From: Bacteroidales bacterium WCE2008
GTDB lineage: Bacteria; Bacteroidota; Bacteroidia; Bacteroidales; UBA932
Assembly (NCBI GenBank): GCA_900167925.1
Contig: FUZM01000004.1
Location: 62,001 to 126,000 of the forward strand
Direction of reading: 5' to 3'
DNA: 64,000 nucleotides
Of this stretch, positions 49,210-57,249 are shown piece by piece (positions within the stretch are counted from its first letter, which is position 1; each line of letters opens with the position of its first letter). The translations under genes and the position numbers were made by a program. The notes below the pieces were generated by a model, which ran no database searches, was not told the DNA's origin, and saw nothing but the letters and a program-made list of their open reading frames with translations.

Positions 49210-49839
49210 TCATTCGAATATTAACTTCATCAGACCGTCAGAAGCCAGCGCAATACCGATTATCATTATGATGGCGCCGGAAATCCTTCCGATCCAAAGC
49301 AGGGTACTAAGTTTGAAGTTCTTTCTTATCCTGCTGAAAATCAGCGAATAGAAGAACCAGTAAGTCATCGAGCCGCCGCTCACTGCAAGTATCACCGGAG
49401 CGACTGTCAGGTCACGGCTTTCAGGAGCAAGGCCGAAAAAGCCGAAAAGGGACATTATGATAAGTATGGCGAACGGATTGCTCAGTCCGGTCGCTACCGC
49501 CTGCAGGAAATCCTTGATCGAATATGACGGACCGCTCTGGTCCTTCATCTTGCGGAAAGGGTCCTTGAAAAGCATGTTTGCTCCAAGCAGTATTATAGCT
49601 ATACCTCCGGTTATCTTGATGAATACCTCGTGTTCTGTTATGAACTGCTGGGTAATGGCAAGGGCGAAGATAGCGATCACGGAATAAAGCGTATCCGTGA
49701 AAGTCGCTCCGAGACCGGTAAAGAAACCAGCCCTGTGTCCTCCGCTCAGAGATTTCTGAAGGACAAGTATCGCCATAGGTCCGAGCGGGGCGGAGGCGCA
49801 TAGTCCTACAAGAAAAGCCTTTAGTATATCCAATAACAT
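49210..49839 (-). CDS. LysE/RhtB family amino acid exporter
   Basis: Inner-membrane protein of 209 residues with about six helices and the family start AFLVGLCASAPLGPMAILVLQKSLSGG (cut to GLCASAPLGPMAILVLQK). Members export amino acids such as lysine, threonine or homoserine lactones; the substrate here cannot be told. NPFAILIIMSLFGF is the second conserved half-motif. Just upstream of the PASTA gene with a 1 bp gap; divergent from lnt. Confidence 0.88.
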   Translation of the reverse strand: MLLDILKAFLVGLCASAPLGPMAILVLQKSLSGGHRAGFFTGLGATFTDTLYSVIAIFALAITQQFITEHEVFIKITGGIAIILLGANMLFKDPFRKMKDQSGPSYSIKDFLQAVATGLSNPFAILIIMSLFGFFGLAPESRDLTVAPVILAVSGGSMTYWFFYSLIFSRIRKNFKLSTLLWIGRISGAIIMIIGIALASDGLMKLIFE

Positions 49840-49892
49840 ATTTCGTAATCAAGCAATTTACAAAATTAGCTATTTTTTCGCATAATTCTATG

Positions 49893-49900
49893 TAAATTTG
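49893..49900 (+). promoter_or_regulatory. -7 box TAAATTTG for lnt
   Basis: TAnnTTTG match 20 bp before the ATG at 49921; the region 18-22 bp upstream is only a T run, so the -33 box is weak. Confidence 0.5.
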
Positions 49901-49920
49901 TAAAACCTAAGTTGGTGGAT

Positions 49921-51549
49921 ATGCGTAAAGAGACTGTCTCGCTCATTATTCTGATGCTGCTTTCGGCAGCACTTATGTCGATACCTTTCCTGGTACCGCA
50001 CTGCGGCATCGTGGCCCTCATAGGACTCGTCCCGCTACTGTGCATGGAACGGATCGCCGAGGTCGGAAAGATAAAAAGATTCTGGATCTGGCATTATTCT
50101 ACTTTCGTTCTGTGGAATGCCGCGACCACATTCTGGGTCTGCATCTCGACTGTCGGAGGCGGCCTTTTCGCAATCTTCGCCAACGCCCTCCAGATGTCCC
50201 TTATCTTCGGACTGTTCCGCTGGAGCAAGAAAACCTTCCGGGGCTCGTTGCCTTATATCTTCCTTGCATTAATGTGGATCGCATGGGAAAGATTCTACTT
50301 CAGCGCCGAGATTTCATGGCCATGGCTGACTCTGGGCAACTCCTTTGCCCGCACGACCAGCCTTGTCCAATGGTACGAATATACAGGCACGCTCGGCGGG
50401 TCGTTATGGATATGGGCATGCAACCTCGCCGTATTCGGGCTGCTCTGCCTGATTGCGGACGACGACTGGCGCCGCCTGGGATGGAAAGCCCGCCTCGCCG
50501 CGATTACCGGGACTGTCATCGTTTTCGTCGCTCCGGTCGCAGTGTCCGAAGTCATGTACAAGAACTACGAAGAGACCGGAGAGCCGCTGGATGTCCTTAT
50601 CGCCCAGCCGAACATTGATCCTTACCATAAATTCGTCGCCCTCAGCCAGGACAGCCAGGATGCCATCCTCGACGGACTGATCCAGGATGCGATGAAAGAC
50701 CGCGACACCGCAGACATCTCCCCTCTCCTGATCCTGGGGCCGGAAACTTTCACTTCCGGCATCGATACAGATAACATCGGCAACAGCAAGACATTCCGCC
50801 GCCTGTCAAGGATTGCGAGGGAATACCCGGGAACGAACGTCCTTTTCGGGGCTTCTACATGGACATATATCTTTAGTGACGAAAGGCCTTCCGAGACTGC
50901 GCGGAAAGTCATGGACGGGATATGGGTCGAGTGTCACAACTCCGCCATCATTACCGACGGAAGCGACGACTACGACATCTTCCATAAAAGCCGGCTTGTA
51001 GTCGGAGTCGAACTGATGCCGTACCCGAAGATATTCAGGCCGCTGGACGAGGCCCTCGGAGGGGTTATCGGCCGGGATATAGGGCAGGACGAGATTTCTC
51101 TGCTCAATGTCAGGACGCAGGACGGAGGGAAACTTCCTCTGGGCTGCGCAATATGCTACGAATCAGTCTACGGCGAGTACTGCACCGGTTACGTCAGAAA
51201 GGGAGCGAAAGCTCTGACTGTGATAACGAATGACGCCTGGTGGGCCGACACTCCCGGATACAGGCAGCATCTGAGCTATGCTTCCCTCAGGGCGATCGAA
51301 ACCCGCAGGGACATCGCCCGCTGCGCCAACACCGGAATCTCGGCGATAATCGACCAGCGCGGAGACATCGTCAGCCGTACGACCTGGTGGGAGCCGGAAG
51401 TCCTTTCCGGTACCATTAATCTTACCGACGGAGAGACGTTTTTCGTCAGGAACGGAGATGTAACCGGGAAATTCTGCACCTTCCTTTTCCTGCTTCTTCT
51501 GCTGGCCCTCGTAACCCGCAGTTTCATTCCTAAGTCTCTCAGAAAATGA
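49921..51549 (+). CDS. lnt: Apolipoprotein N-acyltransferase
   Basis: Adds the third acyl chain to the N-terminal cysteine of lipoproteins in the inner membrane, which matters here given the many surface lipoproteins of the mannan locus. The 542-residue protein has six to seven N-terminal helices with RFYFSAEISWPWLTLGNSFA, then a nitrilase-like domain with catalytic Glu in LILGPETF, and the Cys in GCAICYESVYGEY. VITNDAWWADTPGYRQHLSY is conserved in Lnt. ATG at 49921 is used; a TTG three codons upstream is unlikely. Overlaps tcdA by 4 bp. Confidence 0.93.
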   Translation: MRKETVSLIILMLLSAALMSIPFLVPHCGIVALIGLVPLLCMERIAEVGKIKRFWIWHYSTFVLWNAATTFWVCISTVGGGLFAIFANALQMSLIFGLFRWSKKTFRGSLPYIFLALMWIAWERFYFSAEISWPWLTLGNSFARTTSLVQWYEYTGTLGGSLWIWACNLAVFGLLCLIADDDWRRLGWKARLAAITGTVIVFVAPVAVSEVMYKNYEETGEPLDVLIAQPNIDPYHKFVALSQDSQDAILDGLIQDAMKDRDTADISPLLILGPETFTSGIDTDNIGNSKTFRRLSRIAREYPGTNVLFGASTWTYIFSDERPSETARKVMDGIWVECHNSAIITDGSDDYDIFHKSRLVVGVELMPYPKIFRPLDEALGGVIGRDIGQDEISLLNVRTQDGGKLPLGCAICYESVYGEYCTGYVRKGAKALTVITNDAWWADTPGYRQHLSYASLRAIETRRDIARCANTGISAIIDQRGDIVSRTTWWEPEVLSGTINLTDGETFFVRNGDVTGKFCTFLFLLLLLALVTRSFIPKSLRK

Positions 51550-52292
51550 GCATTGCCGGCAATTCCATATTCAACAGGACCGGGCTTCTCTTCGGAGAGA
51601 AGGGCCTGGAGAAACTCTCTGCCGCCAAAGTCATAATCTTCGGCGTCGGAGGTGTCGGAAGCTGGTGCGCAGAGGGGCTGATACGCTCCGGAATATGCAA
51701 CCTGACGATAGTGGATTCGGACAAAGTATGCGTCACGAACATCAACCGCCAGCTGATGGCTACCACCAGGACCATCGGCCAGATGAAGGTGGACGCCCTC
51801 AAGGAGAGACTTCTGGAGATCAATCCGGAGGCTTCGATTACCGCCATCCCGGAAATCTACGGCGAAGAAACGGCTGACAAGTTCAATCTGTCGGAATATG
51901 ACTATATAATCGACGCCATCGACAGTCTCAGCAACAAGATGCTGCTGATGCTGCGCGCCTGCGAGACTTCCGCAGTATTCTTCTCCTCCATGGGGGCGGC
52001 GCTCAAGGTAGACCCTACCAGGATACGCGTAGCCGAATTCTGGGAAGTGAGAGGCTGCCCGCTCGGGGCCGCTCTCAGAAAAAAATTCAAGCGCGCAAAA
52101 CTCTGTCCTGCGCGCAAGTTCCTATGTGTCTATGATGACGAAGTGCTGCCTAATGTCGGTCAGGCCGAAGATGACGGCTCATGCACTTTCGATAAAGTCG
52201 TGGCAAACGGCACGACGGCGTCCGTTACCGCCATTTTCGGATTTACCCTTTCAGGGCTGGTAGTGAAAGATATCTACTCCAAGCTTATTTGA
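51546..52292 (+). CDS. tcdA: tRNA threonylcarbamoyladenosine dehydratase (ThiF/E1-like)
   Basis: Cyclises t6A37 of tRNA to ct6A using ATP. The 248-residue protein has the E1-like nucleotide motif VIIFGVGGVGSWCAEGL, the conserved NRQLMATT arginine-containing segment and the family-specific TRIRVAEFWE. The start overlaps lnt by ATGA, so translation is coupled. It is convergent with ruvC, and the two ends overlap by 8 bp. Confidence 0.92.
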   Translation: MSIAGNSIFNRTGLLFGEKGLEKLSAAKVIIFGVGGVGSWCAEGLIRSGICNLTIVDSDKVCVTNINRQLMATTRTIGQMKVDALKERLLEINPEASITAIPEIYGEETADKFNLSEYDYIIDAIDSLSNKMLLMLRACETSAVFFSSMGAALKVDPTRIRVAEFWEVRGCPLGAALRKKFKRAKLCPARKFLCVYDDEVLPNVGQAEDDGSCTFDKVVANGTTASVTAIFGFTLSGLVVKDIYSKLI

Positions 52293-52848
52293 CGCGGTCC
52301 GGATTGGCGGCCACGAATTTCTCCCAACTTGAAGATCCCTTGACCGAAGCCAGCGGGTTTGTCGTCTGGTAGAAGTGGCAGAGCGCGATTGCAAGCGCAT
52401 CCGTCGCATCCAGGAACTTATCATCGAGAGGGATTCCAAGGGTCTTCTGGATCATGGTGCTGACCTGCTCCTTGGAAGCTGCACCATTGCCCGTAATAGC
52501 CTCTTTAGCCTTTCTCGGGGCATATTCCGTAACTTCAATCCCCTGCTCCATCGCGGCAATCATAGCCGCTCCCTGGGCACGTCCGAGCTTAAGGATAACC
52601 TGGGCGTTCTTCCCGTAGAAAGGAGATTCCAGAGCCATTTCCGTGGCGTGGTAGGTACGGCAGACTTCTGATACGGTATCGTAAATCTGACGCAGCTTGG
52701 AATATGCGTCCTTTTCTTTGCGGAGGTCAAGGATGCCCATGTCAACATAGCTGACACTGCGGCCGACGGCACGGATAACCCCGAAACCAAGTATGTTGGT
52801 TCCGGGGTCTATGCCGACTATAATCCTTTCCTGAAGGTTCTCCGCCAT
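52285..52848 (-). CDS. ruvC: Crossover junction endodeoxyribonuclease
   Basis: Resolves Holliday junctions as a dimer. The 187 residues carry the RNase H-fold acids: Asp in IVGIDPGTNILGFG (near 14), Glu in ATEMALESPFYGKN (near 73) and the C-terminal Asp pair in KFLDATDALAIALCH. ALKRAKEAIT-type DNA contacts appear as YAPRKAKEAITGNGAASKEQ. Six base pairs separate it from serS upstream; ruvA and ruvB are not adjacent. Confidence 0.95.
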   Translation of the reverse strand: MAENLQERIIVGIDPGTNILGFGVIRAVGRSVSYVDMGILDLRKEKDAYSKLRQIYDTVSEVCRTYHATEMALESPFYGKNAQVILKLGRAQGAAMIAAMEQGIEVTEYAPRKAKEAITGNGAASKEQVSTMIQKTLGIPLDDKFLDATDALAIALCHFYQTTNPLASVKGSSSWEKFVAANPDRVK

Positions 52849-52854
52849 GGCAGA

Positions 52855-54126
52855 CTAGTCGATGTAATCGAAGCCGGTGTATGGTCTGAGCACCTCAGGG
52901 ATGACGATTCTGTCTTCCTTCTGGTTGTCCTCGAGGAGAGCCGCAACGACGCGTGGAAGGGCGAGCGAGCTTCCGTTGAGAGTATGGGCGAGCTGGGTCT
53001 TGCCGTTCTCATCCCTGTAACGGAGATGGAGACGGTTGGCCTGGTAGCTCTCGAAGTTTGATACTGAAGAAATCTCGAGCCAGCGCTGCTGGGCTGCTGA
53101 CCAGAGCTCGAAGTCATAAGTGATGGCAGAGGTGAAGCTCATGTCGCCGCCGCAGAGACGGAGAATACGGTACTTAAGACCGAGAGCATTCACGATTGAC
53201 TCCACATGCGCTACCATCTCGTCGAGAGCCTTGTATGAATCTTCAGGCTTCTCTACGCGCACGATCTCGACTTTGTCGAACTGGTGCAGACGGTTGAGTC
53301 CGCGTACGTCCTTGCCATATGAACCGGCCTCGCGGCGGAAGCAAGGAGTATAGGCTGTAAGCTTCTGAGGGATCTCGCCTGCTGAGAGGATCTCATCCCT
53401 GAAGATGTTGGTCACAGGAACCTCTGCGGTAGGAACGAGGTAGAAATCGTCGAGTCCGCAGTAGTACATCTGGGCCTCCTTGTCAGGAAGCTGGCCTGTA
53501 CCGAAACCTGAAGCGGCGTTTACCACTACAGGCGGCTCCACTTCCTTGTAACCTGCCTTTGTATTGTAGTCCAGGAAGAAGTTGATGAGAGCCCTCTGGA
53601 GACGGGCGCCTTTGCCTTTATATACAGGGAATCCGGCTCCGGTGATCTTCACGCCGAGGTCGAAGTCGATGATATCATATTTCTTTGCAAGCTCCCAGTG
53701 AGGAAGAGCATTCTCAGGGAGTACAGGATCATTGCCGCCCATCTTGACGACAAGATTGTCCTCAGCGCTCTTGCCTTCCGGTACGAGGTCGCACGGGATG
53801 TTAGGAAGAAGCACGAGCTGAGACTCGAGTTCCTTGTTATTCTCTTCTGCCTTGGCGAGAAGTTCGTTGGAGCGCTCCTTGAGAGCGGCCACTTCTTTCT
53901 TAGCCTCTTCAGCCTCGGCTTTCTTGCCTTCCTTCATGAGACCGCCGATTACGGCAGCTTTCTGCTTCTGCTGTGCGAGAAGGGCGTCACTCTCTGTCTG
54001 GAGGGAGCGACGGTTGGTATCGAGCTCGAGAATCTTTGCTACAATCTCCTTTGCGTCAAAATTCTTGACGGCGAGTTTCTTGATCACAAACTCCGGATCG
54101 TCACGGAGTAATTTCAGTGTAAGCAT
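52855..54126 (-). CDS. serS: Seryl-tRNA synthetase
   Basis: Charges tRNA-Ser. The 423-residue protein has the N-terminal coiled-coil arm (about 30-110, rich in K, E and A) that grips the tRNA, then the class II core with motif 2 TPCFRREAGSYGKDVRGLNR and motif 3 LNGSSLALPRVVAALLEDN. GAGFPVYKGKGARLQRALI is also typical. It begins just beyond the rpmA terminator. Confidence 0.97.
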   Translation of the reverse strand: MLTLKLLRDDPEFVIKKLAVKNFDAKEIVAKILELDTNRRSLQTESDALLAQQKQKAAVIGGLMKEGKKAEAEEAKKEVAALKERSNELLAKAEENNKELESQLVLLPNIPCDLVPEGKSAEDNLVVKMGGNDPVLPENALPHWELAKKYDIIDFDLGVKITGAGFPVYKGKGARLQRALINFFLDYNTKAGYKEVEPPVVVNAASGFGTGQLPDKEAQMYYCGLDDFYLVPTAEVPVTNIFRDEILSAGEIPQKLTAYTPCFRREAGSYGKDVRGLNRLHQFDKVEIVRVEKPEDSYKALDEMVAHVESIVNALGLKYRILRLCGGDMSFTSAITYDFELWSAAQQRWLEISSVSNFESYQANRLHLRYRDENGKTQLAHTLNGSSLALPRVVAALLEDNQKEDRIVIPEVLRPYTGFDYID

Positions 54127-54150
54127 CTGTATCCTGTTTTATAATGAAAA

Positions 54151-54183
54151 AAGGACTGCACATCGGCTCGAAGTGCTGTCCTT
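54151..54183 (-). terminator. Terminator of rplU-rpmA
   Basis: Minus-strand stem AAGGAC-a-GCAC paired with GTGC-a-GTCCTT, loop of 11, followed by a T run. Confidence 0.85.
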
Positions 54184-54209
54184 TCGTTCTATTCATAAAC
54201 CTCCGAGTC

Positions 54210-54470
54210 TTAGTTCTCTAAAGGAAGAACCGAAACGTAAGATTTGTCGTTTCTCTTCTTGGTGAATTTAACGGTACCGTCGATGAGAGCGTAAAGTGTG
54301 TGGTCCTTGCCCATTCCGACGTTCTTGTCAGGATTGTGGACTGTACCTCTCTGACGAACGATGATGTTACCGGCCTTTACGACTTCGCCACCGAATTTCT
54401 TGAGTCCGAGACGTTTGCTTTGTGACTCACGACCGTTCTTTGAACTTGATTGTCCTTTCTTATGTGCCAT
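54210..54470 (-). CDS. rpmA: 50S ribosomal protein bL27
   Basis: Large-subunit protein near the peptidyl transferase centre. The 86 residues start [20 protein letters not shown] and include [20 protein letters not shown]. As typical for most non-Firmicute bacteria, it begins at the mature MAHKKG end with no cleavable N-terminal extension. Second gene of the rplU-rpmA pair, 19 bp after rplU. Confidence 0.97.
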   Translation of the reverse strand: MAHKKGQSSSKNGRESQSKRLGLKKFGGEVVKAGNIIVRQRGTVHNPDKNVGMGKDHTLYALIDGTVKFTKKRNDKSYVSVLPLEN

Positions 54471-54489
54471 AATTTAATTCCTCCTCAAT

Positions 54490-54801
54490 TTATGCGATAG
54501 CGTCTACCTTGATAAGGGAAAGTTTCTGACGATGGCCGTTGAGCTTCTGGAAGCCTTTACGACGGATCTTCTTGAACACGATCACCTTGTTACCCTTGAC
54601 GTCGTCCTTAAGGACTGTTGCCTTTACTACAGCACCCTCTACATATGGAGCGCCAACCTTTACTGCACCCTCGTTATCGAGAAGGAGCACCTTGTCGAAC
54701 TCTACAGCCTCATCTTTCTTTGCTGCGAGACGATTTACATAAAGCACGGAACCAGCCTCAACTTTGAACTGCTGTCCTGCGATATCTACAATTGCGTACA
54801 T
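54490..54801 (-). CDS. rplU: 50S ribosomal protein bL21
   Basis: Large-subunit protein of 103 residues: MYAIVDIAGQQFKVEAGSVL at the start and KIRRKGFQKLNGHRQKLSLI near the end. First gene of the rplU-rpmA operon. The leader from the promoter (start near 54888) is about 87 nt; a small AAACT/AGTTT hairpin sits just before the ATG. Ribosomal autoregulation by this leader is possible but not shown. Confidence 0.97.
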   Translation of the reverse strand: MYAIVDIAGQQFKVEAGSVLYVNRLAAKKDEAVEFDKVLLLDNEGAVKVGAPYVEGAVVKATVLKDDVKGNKVIVFKKIRRKGFQKLNGHRQKLSLIKVDAIA

Positions 54802-54894
54802 TGTTTAATAAACTCTTAAAGTTTAGAGCCGTAAGCGCCTGCCCTAAATGTCAGATCTTTACTTGCTCGACGGCCATTTACATTTTTGGGACCA

Positions 54895-54924
54895 CAAAGG
54901 TAGTAAAACTTTCTGGTTTTACAA
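54895..54924 (-). promoter_or_regulatory. rplU promoter, TTG-N19-TACCTTTG
   Basis: Minus strand: TTG at 54922-54924, 19 bp spacer, TACCTTTG at 54895-54902. It sits at the very end of the sirtuin gene. Confidence 0.78.
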
Positions 54925-55632
54925 CTATTTCTCTCTCAAAATCTGCATAAAACGGTCCATTCCCCGGGTGGCGACGTCCTTTATATGGATAATACGGGGG
55001 TCGCTGACCGGAACATCCTGTGGATCTATTATATAGATAGGGACGTCATGCTTCGCATAGCGGTACAGGCCGGCGGCAGGATAGACCTGCAGAGAAGTAC
55101 CTACGATAAGTACCACGTCGGCAGCCTCGAAGACGTCTATAGCGGCGTCAATCTTAGGCACGGCTTCCCCGAACCATACGATATGAGGGCGGAGCTGGGC
55201 GCCGTTCGGTGCCCTGTCCCCCAGGTTGACCGCCTCGTATCCTATGTCGAAGACCTCCTTCTCGGAGAAAAGCTCGTCATAGACTCCATGCTCCGGGCGG
55301 ACTTTGGTAAGTTCGCCATGGAGGTGGATGATCCTGGTGCTGCCGGCCCTCTCATGGAGATTATCGACATTCTGCGTCACCACTGTGACATCGTAATCCT
55401 TCTCGAGATTGGCGATGGCATAATGGGCCGCATTAGGCTTGGCCGCAGCAAGGTCCTTACGCAGCATGTTATAGAAATCCAGCATCAGTTTCTTGTCCCG
55501 ATACCAGCCATCTATCGACGCAACCACCTGGGGATCATAGTTCTTCCACAATCCCCCGCTGTCGCGGAAAGTGCTTATCCCGCTCTCGGCGCTTACTCCG
55601 GCTCCGGTAAGGACGGCTATCTTCTTTTTCAT
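54925..55632 (-). CDS. cobB: Sir2 family NAD-dependent protein deacylase (sirtuin)
   Basis: Removes acetyl or longer acyl groups from lysines using NAD+. The 235-residue protein has TGAGVSAESGISTFRD, TQNVDNLHERAG and the catalytic histidine in HLHGEL. FYNMLR after the first helix resembles the Tyr/Arg acyl-binding pair of succinyl/malonyl-type sirtuins, shifted by one residue. It contains no cysteine at all, so the usual four-cysteine zinc site is absent and the small domain must fold without zinc. It overlaps the upstream ATPase gene by 4 bp. Confidence 0.92.
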   Translation of the reverse strand: MKKKIAVLTGAGVSAESGISTFRDSGGLWKNYDPQVVASIDGWYRDKKLMLDFYNMLRKDLAAAKPNAAHYAIANLEKDYDVTVVTQNVDNLHERAGSTRIIHLHGELTKVRPEHGVYDELFSEKEVFDIGYEAVNLGDRAPNGAQLRPHIVWFGEAVPKIDAAIDVFEAADVVLIVGTSLQVYPAAGLYRYAKHDVPIYIIDPQDVPVSDPRIIHIKDVATRGMDRFMQILREK

Positions 55633-56777
55633 TTCTCGAAATAATATTTGGTTACCCAGTATTCGAACAGAGGATCCATGATCAACGGCTCTTCCTTTTC
55701 ATTGAAAGTAATGATCTCTTTCTTGACAAGAGCCTCCCTGACTCTCTTCACATTGGCCGAAGAGTTGAGGCCGTAATTCCGGATGACATCGGCGGCGCTG
55801 AAGCGCACATTGCCATCCACGACGGCACGGAGCATATTGACCTGGAACGACGTCAGTCCTGCCATCATCGCCATGAATCTAGGTTCATGGATGGACAGTA
55901 TTATGTTCAGGGCCTCGATAAGAGTGGATTCGACGATATAGCCCTTGGAGAGGGAGTCGCAGATCGATATGAAATGGTTGATATACCACATGTTGCAACG
56001 GAAGAGCTGGCAAGTGCCGTGGAGCAGGGACCGGTCGATCTCCTTTCCGCTGAGCATGAAACCGCGGTGGATGTACTCGATGATCTCACGCTCGTCGATC
56101 TTCCGGAGGGAAAGATGCTCTACCTGACGGTAGAAATAATGCTTCTCCTCGAAGATATGCTTCATGGCATTGACCATAGAGCCGCAGAGAAGGAAGACGC
56201 AGTCAGTCTTCCCGGCCGAGCGCATCTCGGAGAAGAGCTTCTCCATGGCCTTGAGGACACGTTCGCCGTCCTCGGTATATTCGACATTCTGGAATTCGTC
56301 TATGATCATTATGATCTTGACATTCCTGTCGGACGAGAGAAGGAATGGAAGACGGAGGATAGCGGCAATGTCATTGTCATCTATATCCCAGTTGAGTGAA
56401 AGGATCTCATCATCAGCGGAGTAACGATCCTGATCGAAGACGAAATGGGTATCTTTAAGATATTCGGCAACGATAGAAACGTATTCCTCCGGAGTTGAAG
56501 CAACTGTCCTGATGGCGGTCGATCCGTAGCGTTGGAGAAAAGAAGCGATAGTCCTGACATTGATCAGATTGAACTGTCCGACGACGAACTGCATTCCGGT
56601 AACACGAATGTTAAGGAGGGTCTGCTGAATCAATGACATTTTACCCGATTTCGGGCTCTCATATATCGCCACATGTTCTCCCTGTAGTAAAAGATTGCCA
56701 AGAATCCGGCAATCGTCCTTGCGTCCGAGGAAGTTTTTCCCGGTCACATACCTGTAATAAACGAAGGGACTTTCCAT
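55629..56777 (-). CDS. Predicted ATPase with atypical P-loop and C-terminal winged helix
   Basis: A 382-residue cytoplasmic protein of the archaeal-type/STAND-like ATPase class. The Walker A region reads YESPKSGKMSL: the first Gly is Glu and the Thr/Ser after Lys is Met, so nucleotide binding may differ from normal. Walker B is clear, IIMIIDEFQNV. The last 80 residues look like a winged helix (GLTSFQVNMLRAVVDG, VRFSAADVIRNYGL). I recognise the family as conserved in Bacteroidales, but its role is unknown. It is cotranscribed with the sirtuin by a 4 bp overlap. A TATTTTTG -7-like box is at 56810-56817. Confidence 0.8.
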   Translation of the reverse strand: MESPFVYYRYVTGKNFLGRKDDCRILGNLLLQGEHVAIYESPKSGKMSLIQQTLLNIRVTGMQFVVGQFNLINVRTIASFLQRYGSTAIRTVASTPEEYVSIVAEYLKDTHFVFDQDRYSADDEILSLNWDIDDNDIAAILRLPFLLSSDRNVKIIMIIDEFQNVEYTEDGERVLKAMEKLFSEMRSAGKTDCVFLLCGSMVNAMKHIFEEKHYFYRQVEHLSLRKIDEREIIEYIHRGFMLSGKEIDRSLLHGTCQLFRCNMWYINHFISICDSLSKGYIVESTLIEALNIILSIHEPRFMAMMAGLTSFQVNMLRAVVDGNVRFSAADVIRNYGLNSSANVKRVREALVKKEIITFNEKEEPLIMDPLFEYWVTKYYFEK

Positions 56778-56870
56778 GGGTGTTAATGGTTGTAAAACAT
56801 TTCTGTTAGCAAAAATAATAAATTATTTCATAATATTTTATATCTATCTGTAATTTTTTTAGCGGTTTTT

Positions 56871-56900
56871 TTTGAAATGAAAAAAGTTTTAGTACCTTTG
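56871..56900 (+). promoter_or_regulatory. rpsU promoter, TTTG-N18-TACCTTTG
   Basis: TTTG at 56871-56874, 18 bp spacer, TACCTTTG at 56893-56900. Start expected near 56907, leader of about 40 nt that contains a strong SD. Confidence 0.82.
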
Positions 56901-56925
56901 CACCCGCTAAAAAAGAAAAACAAGC

Positions 56926-56939
56926 AAAAAGGGGGTGAT
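56926..56939 (+). promoter_or_regulatory. Extended Shine-Dalgarno of rpsU
   Basis: AAAAAGGGGGTGAT matches the full complement of the 16S rRNA 3' end with one A-to-G change that keeps a G.U pair. It lies 7 nt before the ATG. I saw no comparable SD at any other start I examined. Confidence 0.85.
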
Positions 56940-56946
56940 ATAGCAA

Positions 56947-57141
56947 ATGATCATAGTACCTGTAAAAGAAGGTGAGAACATAGAGAGAGCTCTCAAGAGA
57001 TTCAAAAGGAAATTCGAGAAGACCGGCGCAATCCGTGAGCTTCGCGCAAGGAAGAACTTTGAGAAGCCATCTGTAAAGAAGAGAATTCAGATGCAGAAGG
57101 CTATCTATGTGCAGCATCTTCAGCTGATGGACGAGCAGTAA
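56947..57141 (+). CDS. rpsU: 30S ribosomal protein bS21
   Basis: Small-subunit protein of 64 residues, MIIVPVKEGENIERALKRF at the start, then the basic helix AIRELRARKNFEKPSVKKR. In Bacteroidia bS21, with bS18 and bS6, covers the anti-SD of 16S rRNA, which explains why most mRNAs here have no SD. The strong SD just upstream fits the autoregulation reported in Flavobacterium, where ribosomes lacking bS21 translate rpsU best. It has its own promoter and terminator. Confidence 0.96.
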   Translation: MIIVPVKEGENIERALKRFKRKFEKTGAIRELRARKNFEKPSVKKRIQMQKAIYVQHLQLMDEQ

Positions 57142-57164
57142 TCTCCCCGATGCTATAGATACAA

Positions 57165-57197
57165 AGAAGAAGTCAATCACATTGGCTTCTTTTTTTT
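57165..57197 (+). terminator. rpsU terminator
   Basis: Stem AAGAAG-t-CAAT paired with ATTG-g-CTTCTT (57167-57191) followed by eight T. Confidence 0.85.
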
Positions 57198-57228
57198 GTG
57201 CTATATACCGCCTAAATAGTTATATTTG
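57195..57228 (+). promoter_or_regulatory. AsmA gene promoter, TTTG-N22-TATATTTG
   Basis: TTTG at 57195-57198, 22 bp spacer (slightly long), TATATTTG at 57221-57228. The -33 box shares the T run of the rpsU terminator. Confidence 0.6.
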
Positions 57229-57249
57229 TAAAATATATAACAATCATTA

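Noticed and set aside
55629..56777. ATPase-sirtuin pair as an antiphage system
   Set aside because: Known sirtuin defence systems use larger fused or partnered proteins and sit in defence islands; here both are surrounded by ribosomal and housekeeping genes. Kept only as a low-level observation.
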